A program made the translations under genes and the position numbers. DNA of 64,000 nt. It comes from J005 sp964613235. GTDB lineage: Bacteria > Pseudomonadota > Zetaproteobacteria > Mariprofundales > Mariprofundaceae. Below are positions 24,950 through 33,927 of the stretch, in pieces. The notes beneath the pieces were generated by a model, which saw only the letters and a program-made list of their open reading frames with translations, made no database searches and was not told where the DNA came from. The DNA lies in assembly GCA_964613235.1 (NCBI GenBank), contig CAZTGM010000001.1, positions 23,159 through 87,158 of the forward strand, in the 5' to 3' direction. Each line of letters starts with the position of its first letter. Positions within the stretch are counted from its first letter, which is position 1.

Positions 24950-25549
24950 ATGAACGATTTTGACCCCAATGACCCATACCATATCGAATGCATGCAACAT
25001 GTACGCGGCTTGCTTGAGTATATCGGAGAGGATCCCGAACGCGAAGGCCTGCAGGAAACACCGGCCCGCGTACTGGCCGCCATGCAGGAACACTTCGCCG
25101 GTTATCGGGAAGACCCGCGCGAACATCTGGAAAAAACCTTCGAGGAAGTCGAAGGCTATGACGAAGTCGTACTGGTCTCGGATATCGACGTGCACAGCCA
25201 TTGCGAACACCATCTGGTACCGTTCGTCGGCAAGGCACATGTGGCCTATATTCCGCGCGACCGCGTGGTCGGCTTATCCAAACTGGCGCGCGTCGTCGAA
25301 GGCTATGCCAAACGACTGCAGGTGCAGGAAAAACTAACCATGCAAATCGCCAACGCCATTGAAGAGGTGCTTGCCCCGAAAGGCGTGGCTGTCATTATCC
25401 AGTGTCAGCATTTCTGCATGTGTCACCGCGGCATCCACAAGCCCAATGCCTGGACCACGACATCCAAACTGACCGGTGCTTTCATGAAGAACCCGTCATC
25501 CAGACTGGAACTGTTTCAGCTGATCGGCATGGACAAAAACGCGCGCTAG
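24950..25549 (+). CDS. folE: GTP cyclohydrolase I
   Basis: 199 residues. It converts GTP to dihydroneopterin triphosphate, the first step of folate synthesis. Visible are YIGEDPEREGLQETPARV, the zinc site HSHCEHHLVPF and the second zinc cysteine in QHFCMCHRGIHKP. The ATG at 24950 gives the usual length; upstream readings through the divergent phosphatase are unlikely. The TAG stop is shared as CTAG with ychJ on the other strand. Confidence 0.95.
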   Translation: MNDFDPNDPYHIECMQHVRGLLEYIGEDPEREGLQETPARVLAAMQEHFAGYREDPREHLEKTFEEVEGYDEVVLVSDIDVHSHCEHHLVPFVGKAHVAYIPRDRVVGLSKLARVVEGYAKRLQVQEKLTMQIANAIEEVLAPKGVAVIIQCQHFCMCHRGIHKPNAWTTTSKLTGAFMKNPSSRLELFQLIGMDKNAR

Positions 25550-26007
25550 CGCGCCATACAACACTGCTTGCTTTTGCGACCACTGCCACAGGGACAGCGC
25601 TCGTTACGCCCCACTGTTGTGATCTGGCAATCTCCGTCAACGTAATACCAGCGTCCTGCGGCGCGCACAAAACGGCTGCGCTCACATAAACGCATGCATT
25701 TGCCATGCTCAATAAACGCCGCCTCGAAGTTTACCTCGCCCTGCACATCGTGCGCAGTACCCTGACGCGTGGCCATGATTTTCATGCCCAGCCAGCGCAC
25801 GCCGGGTGACAAAGTCAATGTCGCCGGGCGGGTATCGGCATACCAGCTTTGCAGCAGGTAATCACTGCGACCCAATACATAGGCCGTATAACGTGAACGC
25901 ATAAGCGCCTCGGCCGTCTGTGCCGGTGTATCCTCGATATATGGCCGGCAGCAATGATCAAACGACATTTCCGACCCACAGGGACAAGCAGTATATGCAT
26001 CCATCAT
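25546..26007 (-). CDS. ychJ: YchJ family SEC-C motif protein
   Basis: 153 residues with two SEC-C zinc motifs, one near each end: CPCGSEMSFDHCC and CPCGSGRKSKQCC. Between them is ALMRSRYTAYVLGRSDYLLQ, the conserved core of UPF0225. The function is unknown. It begins with a double ATG overlapping the ycgN stop. Confidence 0.92.
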   Translation of the reverse strand: MMDAYTACPCGSEMSFDHCCRPYIEDTPAQTAEALMRSRYTAYVLGRSDYLLQSWYADTRPATLTLSPGVRWLGMKIMATRQGTAHDVQGEVNFEAAFIEHGKCMRLCERSRFVRAAGRWYYVDGDCQITTVGRNERCPCGSGRKSKQCCMAR

Positions 26008-26447
26008 GACGAATCAGACCCAATATCCAGCAAAATATGCGATGCAATCTCGTCTTCCGGCACATCAACTTCGCTGACGCAGGCATGACGCATGGAAATG
26101 CCAGCAGCATGCACCGATTCCGCATCACCGGAACGCAACGGATGCCAGACCGGCAACGGTTTACCCTCGAAACGCAGACGATAGGCACAGCTTACAGGTA
26201 GCCAGGCAAACTGTTCAGCCGTAAAAGTCCGAATGCGCATGCAACCGGGCACTTCCTGCGCACGGCGGGCATAATTTGTACAACGGCACGTCTGTGCATC
26301 GAACAGACGACAGGCCACGTCCGTATAAAACATCTCGCCACTGTCCTCGTCCTGAAACTTGTGCATACAGCACAGACCACAGCCGTCACACAGCAATTCC
26401 CATTGCTGATCATCCAGATCCGCCAGCGGCTGCTGCCAGAATGTCAT
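26004..26447 (-). CDS. ycgN: YcgN family cysteine-cluster protein
   Basis: 147 residues. The start of the core is LCDGCGLCCMHKFQDEDSG, followed by TCRCTNYARRAQEVPGC, a cysteine pattern of UPF0260 likely to hold metal. GGAG is 7 nt before the ATG at 26447, so a 27-residue upstream extension is rejected. It forms an operon with ychJ. Confidence 0.92.
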   Translation of the reverse strand: MTFWQQPLADLDDQQWELLCDGCGLCCMHKFQDEDSGEMFYTDVACRLFDAQTCRCTNYARRAQEVPGCMRIRTFTAEQFAWLPVSCAYRLRFEGKPLPVWHPLRSGDAESVHAAGISMRHACVSEVDVPEDEIASHILLDIGSDSS

Positions 26448-26469
26448 GGTAATACTCCGACCATGCACA

Positions 26470-26669
26470 TCAGAGCATCTTATCATAGATGCGCATTTCA
26501 CGTCTGTAGCCCCGCTCCTCTTCTTCATGGCGATCGAGCATGACCAGCTGTTCAGGGGAAATGGCGAAAATCACTCCCTGCACCTGATCACAGACATCCA
26601 TCGTTTGCCAGGCAACGCGCTGCTGCAGGACATATTCGGACCATAGGCAAAATACAGCGATTCCGACAT
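26470..26669 (-). pseudogene. Gamma-glutamylcyclotransferase-like remnant
   Basis: From ATG at 26669 the frame reads MSESLYFAYGPNMS and stops after 32 codons. The opening YFAYGxNM is the substrate loop of the GGCT/AIG2-like family. In another frame the sequence continues LQQRVAWQT and then GVIFAISPEQLVMLDRHEEEERGYRREM, the family's second half, ending at 26470. One base appears lost just after the GPNMS codons. About 20-30 residues are missing between the two blocks and the C-terminal strands are absent. It lies 3 bp after the uup stop. Confidence 0.7.
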
Positions 26670-26672
26670 TGT

Positions 26673-28595
26673 TCAGTTTCCGCCAGCCAATATTTCGCGT
26701 TTTTCTTCCAGTGTCTGCCAGCGTTCATAGGCAGAGGCAAGCTGCGTTTCCAGTTCGGCCAGACGCTGCTGATCATGCAGGAAAGCTTCGGCATTCGTCG
26801 TGAAATAGTCAGGTGCACAAAACCGCGTCTCAATCTCCGCCTTTTCCGCTTCCATCTGCTCAATTGCAGCCGGAAGGGCATCCAGTTCCCGCTGTTCATG
26901 GTAGGATAATTTAAACTGTTTTTTTGCTATTTTCGCATGCGCTACACCTTCACGCAACCGTTTTACGATCGTTTGCTCCGCCTGTTGTTCCTGCTGGCGC
27001 TCCTTCCAGGCCTGATAATCGGAATAGCCGCCCTCAATGGGCACAATCAGGCCGTCGCCTTCAAAGGCCAGCACGCGCGAAGCCACACGATCCATAAACG
27101 CCCGGTCATGACTGACCAGAATGACCGTACCCTCATAGCGCGCCAGCGCCTGCTCCAGCACCACCAGCGTACCAATATCCAGGTCGTTGGTCGGTTCATC
27201 AAGCACCAGCAAATTGGCCGGCTCCAGCAACAGTTTGGCCAGCATCAAACGCCCGCGCTCACCACCGGAGAGGGCCGCCACCCGGCTGTTCATACGCTCC
27301 TTGTCAAACAGAAAATCCTGCATATAAGACACAACATGACGCGGCTCATGGCCGCCGATATGCACATAATTGCCGCCATCGGGCAACAAGATATCCTTCA
27401 GTTTTGCCTGCGGGTTCAGTTCCCGCATCTGCGTCAGAAATGCCGGTGCCAGACGCACGCCGTGGCGTACCCTACCCTCGGCCGGTTTCATCTCTCCCAG
27501 CAGAATGCGCAATAACGTCGTTTTGCCAATGCCGTTGGGACCAATCAGCCCCACCCGATCACCGGCCATGATCTTGTGACTGAAATGGCGTACAATCGAA
27601 ATATCGCCGAAATGATGCGAAATATCGATGGCCTCCATGTGCATCTTGCCCGGCTTGATGCCACAGGCCACGCGCAAATCCACACTGCCTCCACGCAAAC
27701 GTCTGGCCGCGCGCTGTTTGCGCAGTTCTTCCAGCGCCCGCACACGGCCCTCATTTCGCCTGCGCCGGGCCGGAATCCCCTTGCGAATCCAGCGTTCCTC
27801 GCCGGCAAGCAGTTTGTCGAACTTGCGATGCTGCGTGCTTTCCAGCGCCAGCATCTCGGCCTTTTTCTCCAGATATTCGGCATAATTGCAGACAAAGTGC
27901 GTCAGACGGCCGCGATCAAGTTCAACGATTTCTTCCGCGACGGCATCGAGAAAATAACGGTCATGGGTAATAAATACGACTGCACCCGGGAAATCGGCCA
28001 CGAAATCTTCCAGCCATTCAATCGAGGCAATATCCAGATGATTGGTCGGCTCATCGAGCAGTAACACATCCGGTTCTGCCACCACGCTACGCGCCAGCGC
28101 CACGCGCCGCAGCCAGCCACCGGAGAGTTCACCGACATCACGGTCGGCTTCCAGCTTCAGCCGCGAAATCGCTGATTCGATACGATTGTTCAGCTGCCAT
28201 GCACCGACGCGCTCCAGTTCAGCCTGCAATGCATCCACCCGCTGCAACTGTCGCTCATGCTGACTTGCCTCCAGTTGCTGCAGGGCATCGTGATAGCTTT
28301 CAAGCAAACCGGCAATCTCACCCAGGCCTTCGGCAACCACATGAAACACCGTCCGACCGGCCTCGAAGTGCGGATCCTGCGGCAAATAGGCCACGCGCAT
28401 GCCCTTGCGCAGCGTCACTTCACCGGCATCCGGGGCCATCAGGCCGGACATGATTTTGAGTAACGTCGATTTGCCCTCCCCGTTCCGGCCGATCAAGCCG
28501 ATGCGCACACCGCGCTGTACACTCAGGGAAACATCATCAAGCAGCACCTGCGGGCCGAATGCCTTGTGCAAGTGATTCAGGGTCATCAATGGCAT
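26673..28595 (-). CDS. uup: ABC-F ATPase Uup
   Basis: 640 residues, no membrane helices. Two ABC domains: Walker A GRNGEGKSTLL with LSGGWLRRVALAR and DEPTNHLD, then GPNGIGKTTLL with LSGGERGRLMLAK and DEPTNDLD. An Arg-rich linker joins them and a C-terminal coiled coil (from about residue 560) is typical of Uup. ABC-F proteins act on ribosomes; Uup also affects transposon excision and branched DNA. A second ATG three codons in is possible. Confidence 0.92.
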   Translation of the reverse strand: MPLMTLNHLHKAFGPQVLLDDVSLSVQRGVRIGLIGRNGEGKSTLLKIMSGLMAPDAGEVTLRKGMRVAYLPQDPHFEAGRTVFHVVAEGLGEIAGLLESYHDALQQLEASQHERQLQRVDALQAELERVGAWQLNNRIESAISRLKLEADRDVGELSGGWLRRVALARSVVAEPDVLLLDEPTNHLDIASIEWLEDFVADFPGAVVFITHDRYFLDAVAEEIVELDRGRLTHFVCNYAEYLEKKAEMLALESTQHRKFDKLLAGEERWIRKGIPARRRRNEGRVRALEELRKQRAARRLRGGSVDLRVACGIKPGKMHMEAIDISHHFGDISIVRHFSHKIMAGDRVGLIGPNGIGKTTLLRILLGEMKPAEGRVRHGVRLAPAFLTQMRELNPQAKLKDILLPDGGNYVHIGGHEPRHVVSYMQDFLFDKERMNSRVAALSGGERGRLMLAKLLLEPANLLVLDEPTNDLDIGTLVVLEQALARYEGTVILVSHDRAFMDRVASRVLAFEGDGLIVPIEGGYSDYQAWKERQQEQQAEQTIVKRLREGVAHAKIAKKQFKLSYHEQRELDALPAAIEQMEAEKAEIETRFCAPDYFTTNAEAFLHDQQRLAELETQLASAYERWQTLEEKREILAGGN

Positions 28596-28640
28596 GGCGT
28601 CATGCTACGCCACTTGTCATGAAGTGACAGCCACGAAAGT

Positions 28641-29537
28641 TTATGTGTCGTCTTTCTCCGGCAACAGTCCCTGCACGAAATCCTGGCCATCGAACGGCAT
28701 CAGATCTTCCAGCGTCTCGCCCACACCGACATAGCGAATCGGCAGGCTGAAACGCGAACTTAATTGCAGCACAATGCCGCCCTTGGCCGTGCCATCCAGC
28801 TTGGTCACGATCAATCCGGTCGTACCGGCCACCTCACGAAACTTTTCCACCTGCGTGATAGCATTCTGGCCAGTACCGCCATCAACCACCTGCCAGACTT
28901 CATGGGGTGCATCGATGCAAGCCTTGCCGATAACGCGGCGTACCTTGGCCAGTTCATCCATCAGACCACGATCGGTCTGTACACGTCCGGCGGTATCCAC
29001 AATAACCACATCGTAATCGCGAGCCATGCCGCGCTGCACGGTATCGAATGCCACGGCTGCAGGATCAGCACCGGCATGCTGCCGCACCAGATCGGCACCG
29101 GCCCGTTCCACCCATACGGCCAGCTGATCCACTGCTGCAGCGCGGAAAGTATCGGCCGCACCGACCACAACCCGTTTGCCCTGTTGGCGATACATCGTCG
29201 CCAGCTTGCCAATCGTTGTCGTTTTGCCGGTACCATTCACACCGACCACCAGCAGTACGAACGGCACCTGTTCCGGTGCATGCACAGGCGCCTCTGCCGG
29301 CAACATGGCCAGCATCGCCTCACGCAATGCGTCAACGGCATCGAGCTTCGACCTCTTTGCCCTGGCAATTAGTTCGCCGGCCAACACCGGACCGCAATCA
29401 GCCATCACCAGGCTGTCTTCAATATCCATCCATTCGCTTTCCGAAAGCTGTTCAGCCTTGCCGCCCGGAATCAGTTGTGCCAGCCCTTCGCGACTTTTGC
29501 TCAAACCTTTTTTCAGGCGCTGAAAAAACGAACTCAT
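28641..29537 (-). CDS. ftsY: Signal recognition particle receptor FtsY
   Basis: 298 residues: the NG domain only, without the acidic A domain of E. coli. P-loop GVNGTGKTTTIGK at 99-111, then AADTFRAAAVDQL, VIVDTAGRVQTD and TKLDGTAKGG. It docks ribosome-SRP complexes at the membrane. It follows ftsX by 62 bp on the same strand. Confidence 0.95.
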   Translation of the reverse strand: MSSFFQRLKKGLSKSREGLAQLIPGGKAEQLSESEWMDIEDSLVMADCGPVLAGELIARAKRSKLDAVDALREAMLAMLPAEAPVHAPEQVPFVLLVVGVNGTGKTTTIGKLATMYRQQGKRVVVGAADTFRAAAVDQLAVWVERAGADLVRQHAGADPAAVAFDTVQRGMARDYDVVIVDTAGRVQTDRGLMDELAKVRRVIGKACIDAPHEVWQVVDGGTGQNAITQVEKFREVAGTTGLIVTKLDGTAKGGIVLQLSSRFSLPIRYVGVGETLEDLMPFDGQDFVQGLLPEKDDT

Positions 29538-29572
29538 GATTCAACCGTCCTCATATCCATACTCCGACGACC

Positions 29573-29586
29573 AAGGCTGCAGCCTT
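29573..29586. repeat. Perfect 14-bp palindrome between ftsX and ftsY
   Basis: AAGGCTGCAGCCTT reads the same on both strands, in the 62-bp gap. There is no T-run, so it may be an operator-like site or chance. Confidence 0.4.
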
Positions 29587-29599
29587 CCGAAGCTACTGT

Positions 29600-30475
29600 C
29601 TATTCAGGGTTCTCTGAAGAAACCACGCGCGTTGTGGCGATGGCTGCTCCCAGGCACCCAACCACGGCACCGCCAAACAGCATTGGCAATAGCAGGACCA
29701 GAAGGTGCATGTTCACCCCCATATTATGCAGCCATTCCGAACCGAGCCAGAGCACAGGCCATAGCAACAACCAGGCAGCAACGCCTGCGCCCGCCCCCAT
29801 TGCCACGCCTTCCAGTATGAACGGCATACGCACAAACCATTCCCGGGCTCCAAGCAATCGCATCAGATGAATTTCATCAGCGCGAGCCAGCAGCGTCATG
29901 CGCAGGGTATTGGAGATAATCAGCATCATGGCCAGGGCCAAAACCAGCGAGGCGAACATGGCCAGTGTCTGAAGCTGGTCCAGCCAGCGATGTGCCTGTG
30001 CCAGGCTGATCTCGCTTTCGTTGACTTCGGCCATATTGCGATGCGCCGCATCGCGGATATCGCCAAACAGGAAGTCATGTCCTTCCGGCTGCACCGACAA
30101 CTGGAATGTCAGCGGCAGTCGGTCGCGCAATTCGTGCGTACCCAGACCGATATCGCCCATCCATTCGTTCATCCAGCGCGCGGCCTCTTCCCGTGAAATC
30201 TGTGTCACCTCTGTGACGCCTTCGATATCTGTCAGATCACGCTGTAATTGTTCAGCCTGCTGACTGTTGTCAGCATTCAGATAAACATGCACACGGATAT
30301 CGTTTTTCCAGCTGCCCACCCACTGATTCGCACCCTGCAGACCCAGCCATAGCATACCGACGGTCCATAACGCCACGCAGACAATGACCGCTGCCAGGAA
30401 CTGATGAATACCAAACGGCGGCAAATGAAAACCACCGGGCAAGCGCAGGCGAACCTGTTCGGGGATATCGTTCAT
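29600..30475 (-). CDS. ftsX: Cell division protein FtsX
   Basis: 291 residues with four membrane helices (one near residue 30, three in the C-terminal third) and a periplasmic domain between the first two. The last loop carries ADEIHLMRLLGAREWFV, conserved in FtsX. With FtsE it forms a complex that relays divisome signals to periplasmic amidase activators. The ATG overlaps the ftsE stop. Confidence 0.93.
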   Translation of the reverse strand: MNDIPEQVRLRLPGGFHLPPFGIHQFLAAVIVCVALWTVGMLWLGLQGANQWVGSWKNDIRVHVYLNADNSQQAEQLQRDLTDIEGVTEVTQISREEAARWMNEWMGDIGLGTHELRDRLPLTFQLSVQPEGHDFLFGDIRDAAHRNMAEVNESEISLAQAHRWLDQLQTLAMFASLVLALAMMLIISNTLRMTLLARADEIHLMRLLGAREWFVRMPFILEGVAMGAGAGVAAWLLLWPVLWLGSEWLHNMGVNMHLLVLLLPMLFGGAVVGCLGAAIATTRVVSSENPE

Positions 30476-31152
30476 GCGTCAAACCCCACCAGCGAGCCGG
30501 CATGCAGTTGCACCACCCGCCCGGGATGCGACTCCAGCAGATGCAGATCATGCGTGGACATGATCACGGTTGTACCCTGTTTATTTAATCCGACCAGATA
30601 ATCCAGCACGCGCCTGGCCGTATCGATATCCAGATTGCCCGTCGGCTCGTCAGCCAACAACAAGGGGGGATTGGCCGTCATGGCCCGGGCAATGGCCACG
30701 CGCTGCTGTTCACCGCCGGATAGAGCTTCCGGAAACGACCATAACCGGTCTGCCAGGCCAACATATTCCAGCACCTTGCGCACACGCGGAATCAACCGCC
30801 CCGTTTCCCAACCCTGTACACGCAGAGGCAATGCCACATTTTCAAACACGGTACGCGAAAACAACAACTTGTGATCCTGAAACACGATACCGGTACGTTG
30901 GCGAATCTCCCGTATTTTGGCCTCGCGGGCCTCACGCATATTCAGCCCCTGCACCATCATCTGACCCGACGTCGGCCGCACACCGCCATAGAGCAGACGT
31001 AACAACGATGATTTTCCGGCACCGCTCTCGCCGGTCAGATAGACGAACTGGCCCGGAAAGATATCCAACGTCACACCGGAAAGTGCCGTTTTTCCGGTAG
31101 GATAGCGCAACATGACTTTTTGCATGGAAATCAGTGGACCGGTTTCGCTCAT
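30472..31152 (-). CDS. ftsE: Cell division ATP-binding protein FtsE
   Basis: 226 residues. Walker A GESGAGKSSLLRLLYG, signature ALSGGEQQRVAIARA, Walker B LLLADEPTGNLD. FtsE family features include VFQDHKLLFSRTVFENV. It overlaps ftsX, giving ftsE-ftsX-(gap)-ftsY. Confidence 0.95.
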   Translation of the reverse strand: MSETGPLISMQKVMLRYPTGKTALSGVTLDIFPGQFVYLTGESGAGKSSLLRLLYGGVRPTSGQMMVQGLNMREAREAKIREIRQRTGIVFQDHKLLFSRTVFENVALPLRVQGWETGRLIPRVRKVLEYVGLADRLWSFPEALSGGEQQRVAIARAMTANPPLLLADEPTGNLDIDTARRVLDYLVGLNKQGTTVIMSTHDLHLLESHPGRVVQLHAGSLVGFDA

Positions 31153-31194
31153 GCGCTAAAACGTAACTCCAAGCCCGGGGGATGTCATCATCTG

Positions 31195-31647
31195 TTATAC
31201 CGGGAAAAGCGCCCTGCCGCGCCGGGCGTAGGAAACCATATGCTGCTGCAACAATCTAAGTCCCAATGCACCCTGATGTGCCGGATGCAGCAGGGTAAGC
31301 CTGTCATCGGCATCCCGCTCAATGACAAAGACTTCCAGCTGGCTGATACCCTGCAACAGGCGGTCGGTTTCCTCTTCACCCACCAGCCGCCGCCACATGC
31401 GCAGATCCGTTTCAATACGCTCGGGCAATACCTGACTGCGAGGCAATAATCGAAACAATGTCAGCCTGCGATGCTCGTTGGCCAATACTGAGCGGATACA
31501 CAGACAAACACTGTCGTTCCCGATTTCAACGGCCTGACCCGCATCCCGCCATCCCTGCATCAATGATACAAAAAACGCCCGATGAAATGCATCGCAATGC
31601 TGCAGGAATTCCGACAACACGGGCACAGCCTGCTGTGACTCAGACAT
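31195..31647 (-). CDS. Hypothetical protein between ispF and ftsE
   Basis: 150 residues, soluble and rich in Leu, Arg and Gln. No known motif recognised. Visible segments are FLQHCDAFHRAFFVSLMQGWRD at the N-terminus and LLHPAHQGALGLRLLQQH near the end. The ATG overlaps the ispF stop by 8 bp, so it is translated with ispDF. Conservation of this unknown gene next to ispDF is untested. Confidence 0.75.
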   Translation of the reverse strand: MSESQQAVPVLSEFLQHCDAFHRAFFVSLMQGWRDAGQAVEIGNDSVCLCIRSVLANEHRRLTLFRLLPRSQVLPERIETDLRMWRRLVGEEETDRLLQGISQLEVFVIERDADDRLTLLHPAHQGALGLRLLQQHMVSYARRGRALFPV

Positions 31648-32125
31648 CGGCCTGCTGCAACAATACCACGGCCTGTGCAGCAATGCCTTCGCCCCGCCCG
31701 GCAAACCCCAAACGTTCGGTTGTCGTCGCCTTGATACTGACATTTTCTACCGCCAGTTGCATGATATCCGCCAGGCGTTCACGCATGGCCGGGATATACG
31801 AAGCCAGTTTCGGACGTTGTGCGATCACTGTCGCATCCACATTGCCAATACGCCAGTGACGTTCCTGCAGCAGATACACCACATGCTGCAACAGGCGACA
31901 ACTGTCGATATTCTCCAGCTTCGGGTCGCTATCGGGAAAATGCTGACCAATATCACCCAGTGCCAAGGCACCGAGCAGGGCATCGCAAATGGCATGAATC
32001 AGCACATCCGCATCGGAATGGCCGGCCAGCCCCAGATGAAACGACACCTGCACCCCGCCCAGCATCAATGGACGCCCTTCGGTAAAGGCATGCACATCAA
32101 AACCCTGCCCGACCCTGATATTCAT
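31640..32125 (-). CDS. ispF: MECDP synthase IspF
   Basis: 161 residues. It makes 2-C-methyl-D-erythritol 2,4-cyclodiphosphate. GQGFDVHAF carries the zinc ligands, with LAGHSDADVLIHAICDALLGAL and DIGQHFPDSDPK. The ATG overlaps the ispD stop. A ten-residue upstream extension inside ispD is unlikely. Confidence 0.95.
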   Translation of the reverse strand: MNIRVGQGFDVHAFTEGRPLMLGGVQVSFHLGLAGHSDADVLIHAICDALLGALALGDIGQHFPDSDPKLENIDSCRLLQHVVYLLQERHWRIGNVDATVIAQRPKLASYIPAMRERLADIMQLAVENVSIKATTTERLGFAGRGEGIAAQAVVLLQQADV

Positions 32126-32808
32126 GATTCCGCCTCCAGATGCATGTTCAGCCATGCCAGGTCATCACGCGTCGTCAGTTTCCGGTTCATGGCCTCGCCT
32201 TCGCTGATGTATACCGGAAAACCGCATGCCTCAAGCATCGAGGCATCATCCGAAAACGCCACCAGGGACTGCCCCGCCTGCTGCAGGGCCTGCTCGAACC
32301 ACTGACGTCTGGCCACCTGCGGCGTCTGCACGGCAACCAGCGCATTGCGCGGCAAAGTCTCGATCACCCTGCGTTCATGGTCCACGCGCTTGATCGTATC
32401 ATGCACCGACATGCCCGGCACCGCCGCACCATGTTGCAAGGCTGCGTCGAATACTTGCTGCAGCAGGCGCGGCGAAGGAAATGCCCGCGCTGCATCGTGC
32501 ACCGCCACCCACTGCACAACCTGCGGTAATACCGAAAGCCCCTGCTGCATCGATTCGGAACGTTCATTGCCACCTGTTACCGGAGGCAATAACGCAAACG
32601 GCCAGTCCTTCTGCCGTACCACATCGGCATAATGCGCATCGTTCGCAGCCAATACAGGCTGTACCCAGCGAATTCGCGGTTCCGCAGCCAGATGTTCCAG
32701 CGCATGCAGCAGCAAAGGCTTACCTTGCACACATACATACTGCTTCGGCAGCTCGGATCCAAAGCGTCTGCCACTTCCGGCAGCCAACAGCAATACGGCA
32801 ATCTCCAT
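32122..32808 (-). CDS. ispD: MEP cytidylyltransferase IspD
   Basis: 228 residues. The CTP-binding loop is LLLAAGSGRRFGSELPKQY; GNERSESMQQGL and VHDAARAF are further motifs. It adds CMP to methylerythritol phosphate. ATG at 32808 is preferred over a TTG 18 bp upstream. A 141-bp inverted-repeat element lies just upstream. Confidence 0.94.
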   Translation of the reverse strand: MEIAVLLLAAGSGRRFGSELPKQYVCVQGKPLLLHALEHLAAEPRIRWVQPVLAANDAHYADVVRQKDWPFALLPPVTGGNERSESMQQGLSVLPQVVQWVAVHDAARAFPSPRLLQQVFDAALQHGAAVPGMSVHDTIKRVDHERRVIETLPRNALVAVQTPQVARRQWFEQALQQAGQSLVAFSDDASMLEACGFPVYISEGEAMNRKLTTRDDLAWLNMHLEAES

Positions 32809-32843
32809 GTTGCGATTGTGCAGCAAAGACCGGAGCGGTCAAC

Positions 32844-32984
32844 CAGGGGCTGTTCACGCTTATTTTGGTGTTGTCACTGCTGCCCGAAGGGATTGGCTAT
32901 GATCTCGAATTCGCAAGCGATCATGCCGCGAGGCGGAATCATGGTCGAATCGCCACCGTCAAGAATAAGTGTGAACACCCCCTG
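32844..32984. repeat. 141-bp MITE-like element with terminal inverted repeats
   Basis: The left end CAGGGGCTGTTCACGCTTAT and the inverted right end CAGGGGGTGTTCACACTTAT match at 18 of 20 bases, and weaker matching extends to about 26 bp (21 of 26). Nothing in the roughly 90 bp between looks coding. The flanks share only AC, so no clear target duplication remains. The rest of the gap from 32809 to 33086 shows no gene. Confidence 0.6.
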
Positions 32985-33086
32985 ACATGACATGGTTGCC
33001 CGCAGCCATTGCATCGGATATAAAACGGGCTCCATGACAAGCAACAACACATTCATGTATAGTTTTCCGATGCTGGAATGCCCACA

Positions 33087-33908
33087 ATGAGTATCAGTAT
33101 ACTTTTTCCGATTGCCGGCCTGCTGACGCTGGCTGCTGCCATCCTGGTCTGGCGCCCGGTGTATCAGAGTCATACGCAGGCCATGCAACCTCAGGCGCCA
33201 ACCATACAGGGCCTGGTCATCCTCAGCCTGACTCTGAGCATGTTGGCGCTGGTGAAACTAAATCCGGTCACGGCCAACGGTATCAATTTCACGCTGGCTG
33301 CCGGCGTGGCACTGGCCACGATCATCGTCCAGCTGATTTATCTCTACGGCATCCTTCGCCATGGTATTCGTGGCCTGGGCCTGTTCATTCTTCCAGCCAC
33401 GGCCCTGCCACTGTTGCTCGTTCCCCTGCTGCCCGAAGCGCATACACCCAACTGGGTGCAAACCACATCCGTACTGGAAGACACGCACCTGCTGATTTCG
33501 CTGATCGCCTATGCCGTACTAACGCTGGCGGCCGTGCATGCCGTGATGTTCCTGCTGCTGGACCGGGCATTGAAACGGAAAAAATTCTCTCGTCTGGTAC
33601 AGGCCCTGCCACCCCTGTTCGATATCGACCGACACATGTTTGCCCAGGTGCGCGGTGCCACAACGCTGATCGGCATCAGCATCCTGACCGGTCTGAGCTG
33701 GCAATGGATCGAATATGAAACCTTCGCTCTGCTCAATCACAAAGTACTGCTGGCGCTGTTCTCTTTTGGTATATTGATTCTGCTACTGGCCAAACGCAAC
33801 CAGAATCAATGGCCGGGACGCACCTCCAGCCGCGTGATTTTGACGGCCTATGCGCTGATGCTGCTGGCTTATTTCGGCGTCAAACTAATCACCTCCTGGC
33901 TGCACTAG
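33087..33908 (+). CDS. ypjD: YpjD/CcsA-like cytochrome c assembly family membrane protein
   Basis: 273 residues with about eight helices. The segment LEDTHLLISLIAYAVLTLAAVHAV, then MFAQVRGATTLIG and a final LNHKVLLALFSFGILILLL, match the CcsA/HemX-like family. E. coli YpjD is paired with CorB (YfjD), as here. The ATG at 33087 has GGA 9 nt upstream; an ATG 9 nt earlier lacks room for a ribosome site. Confidence 0.85.
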   Translation: MSISILFPIAGLLTLAAAILVWRPVYQSHTQAMQPQAPTIQGLVILSLTLSMLALVKLNPVTANGINFTLAAGVALATIIVQLIYLYGILRHGIRGLGLFILPATALPLLLVPLLPEAHTPNWVQTTSVLEDTHLLISLIAYAVLTLAAVHAVMFLLLDRALKRKKFSRLVQALPPLFDIDRHMFAQVRGATTLIGISILTGLSWQWIEYETFALLNHKVLLALFSFGILILLLAKRNQNQWPGRTSSRVILTAYALMLLAYFGVKLITSWLH

Positions 33909-33927
33909 TCCGGACCAGGCCGCCCAC

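Noticed and set aside
32874..33188. Minus-strand open frame of up to 104 codons between ispD and ypjD
   Set aside because: It runs straight through the 141-bp inverted-repeat element, has no ribosome site and no recognisable protein pattern.
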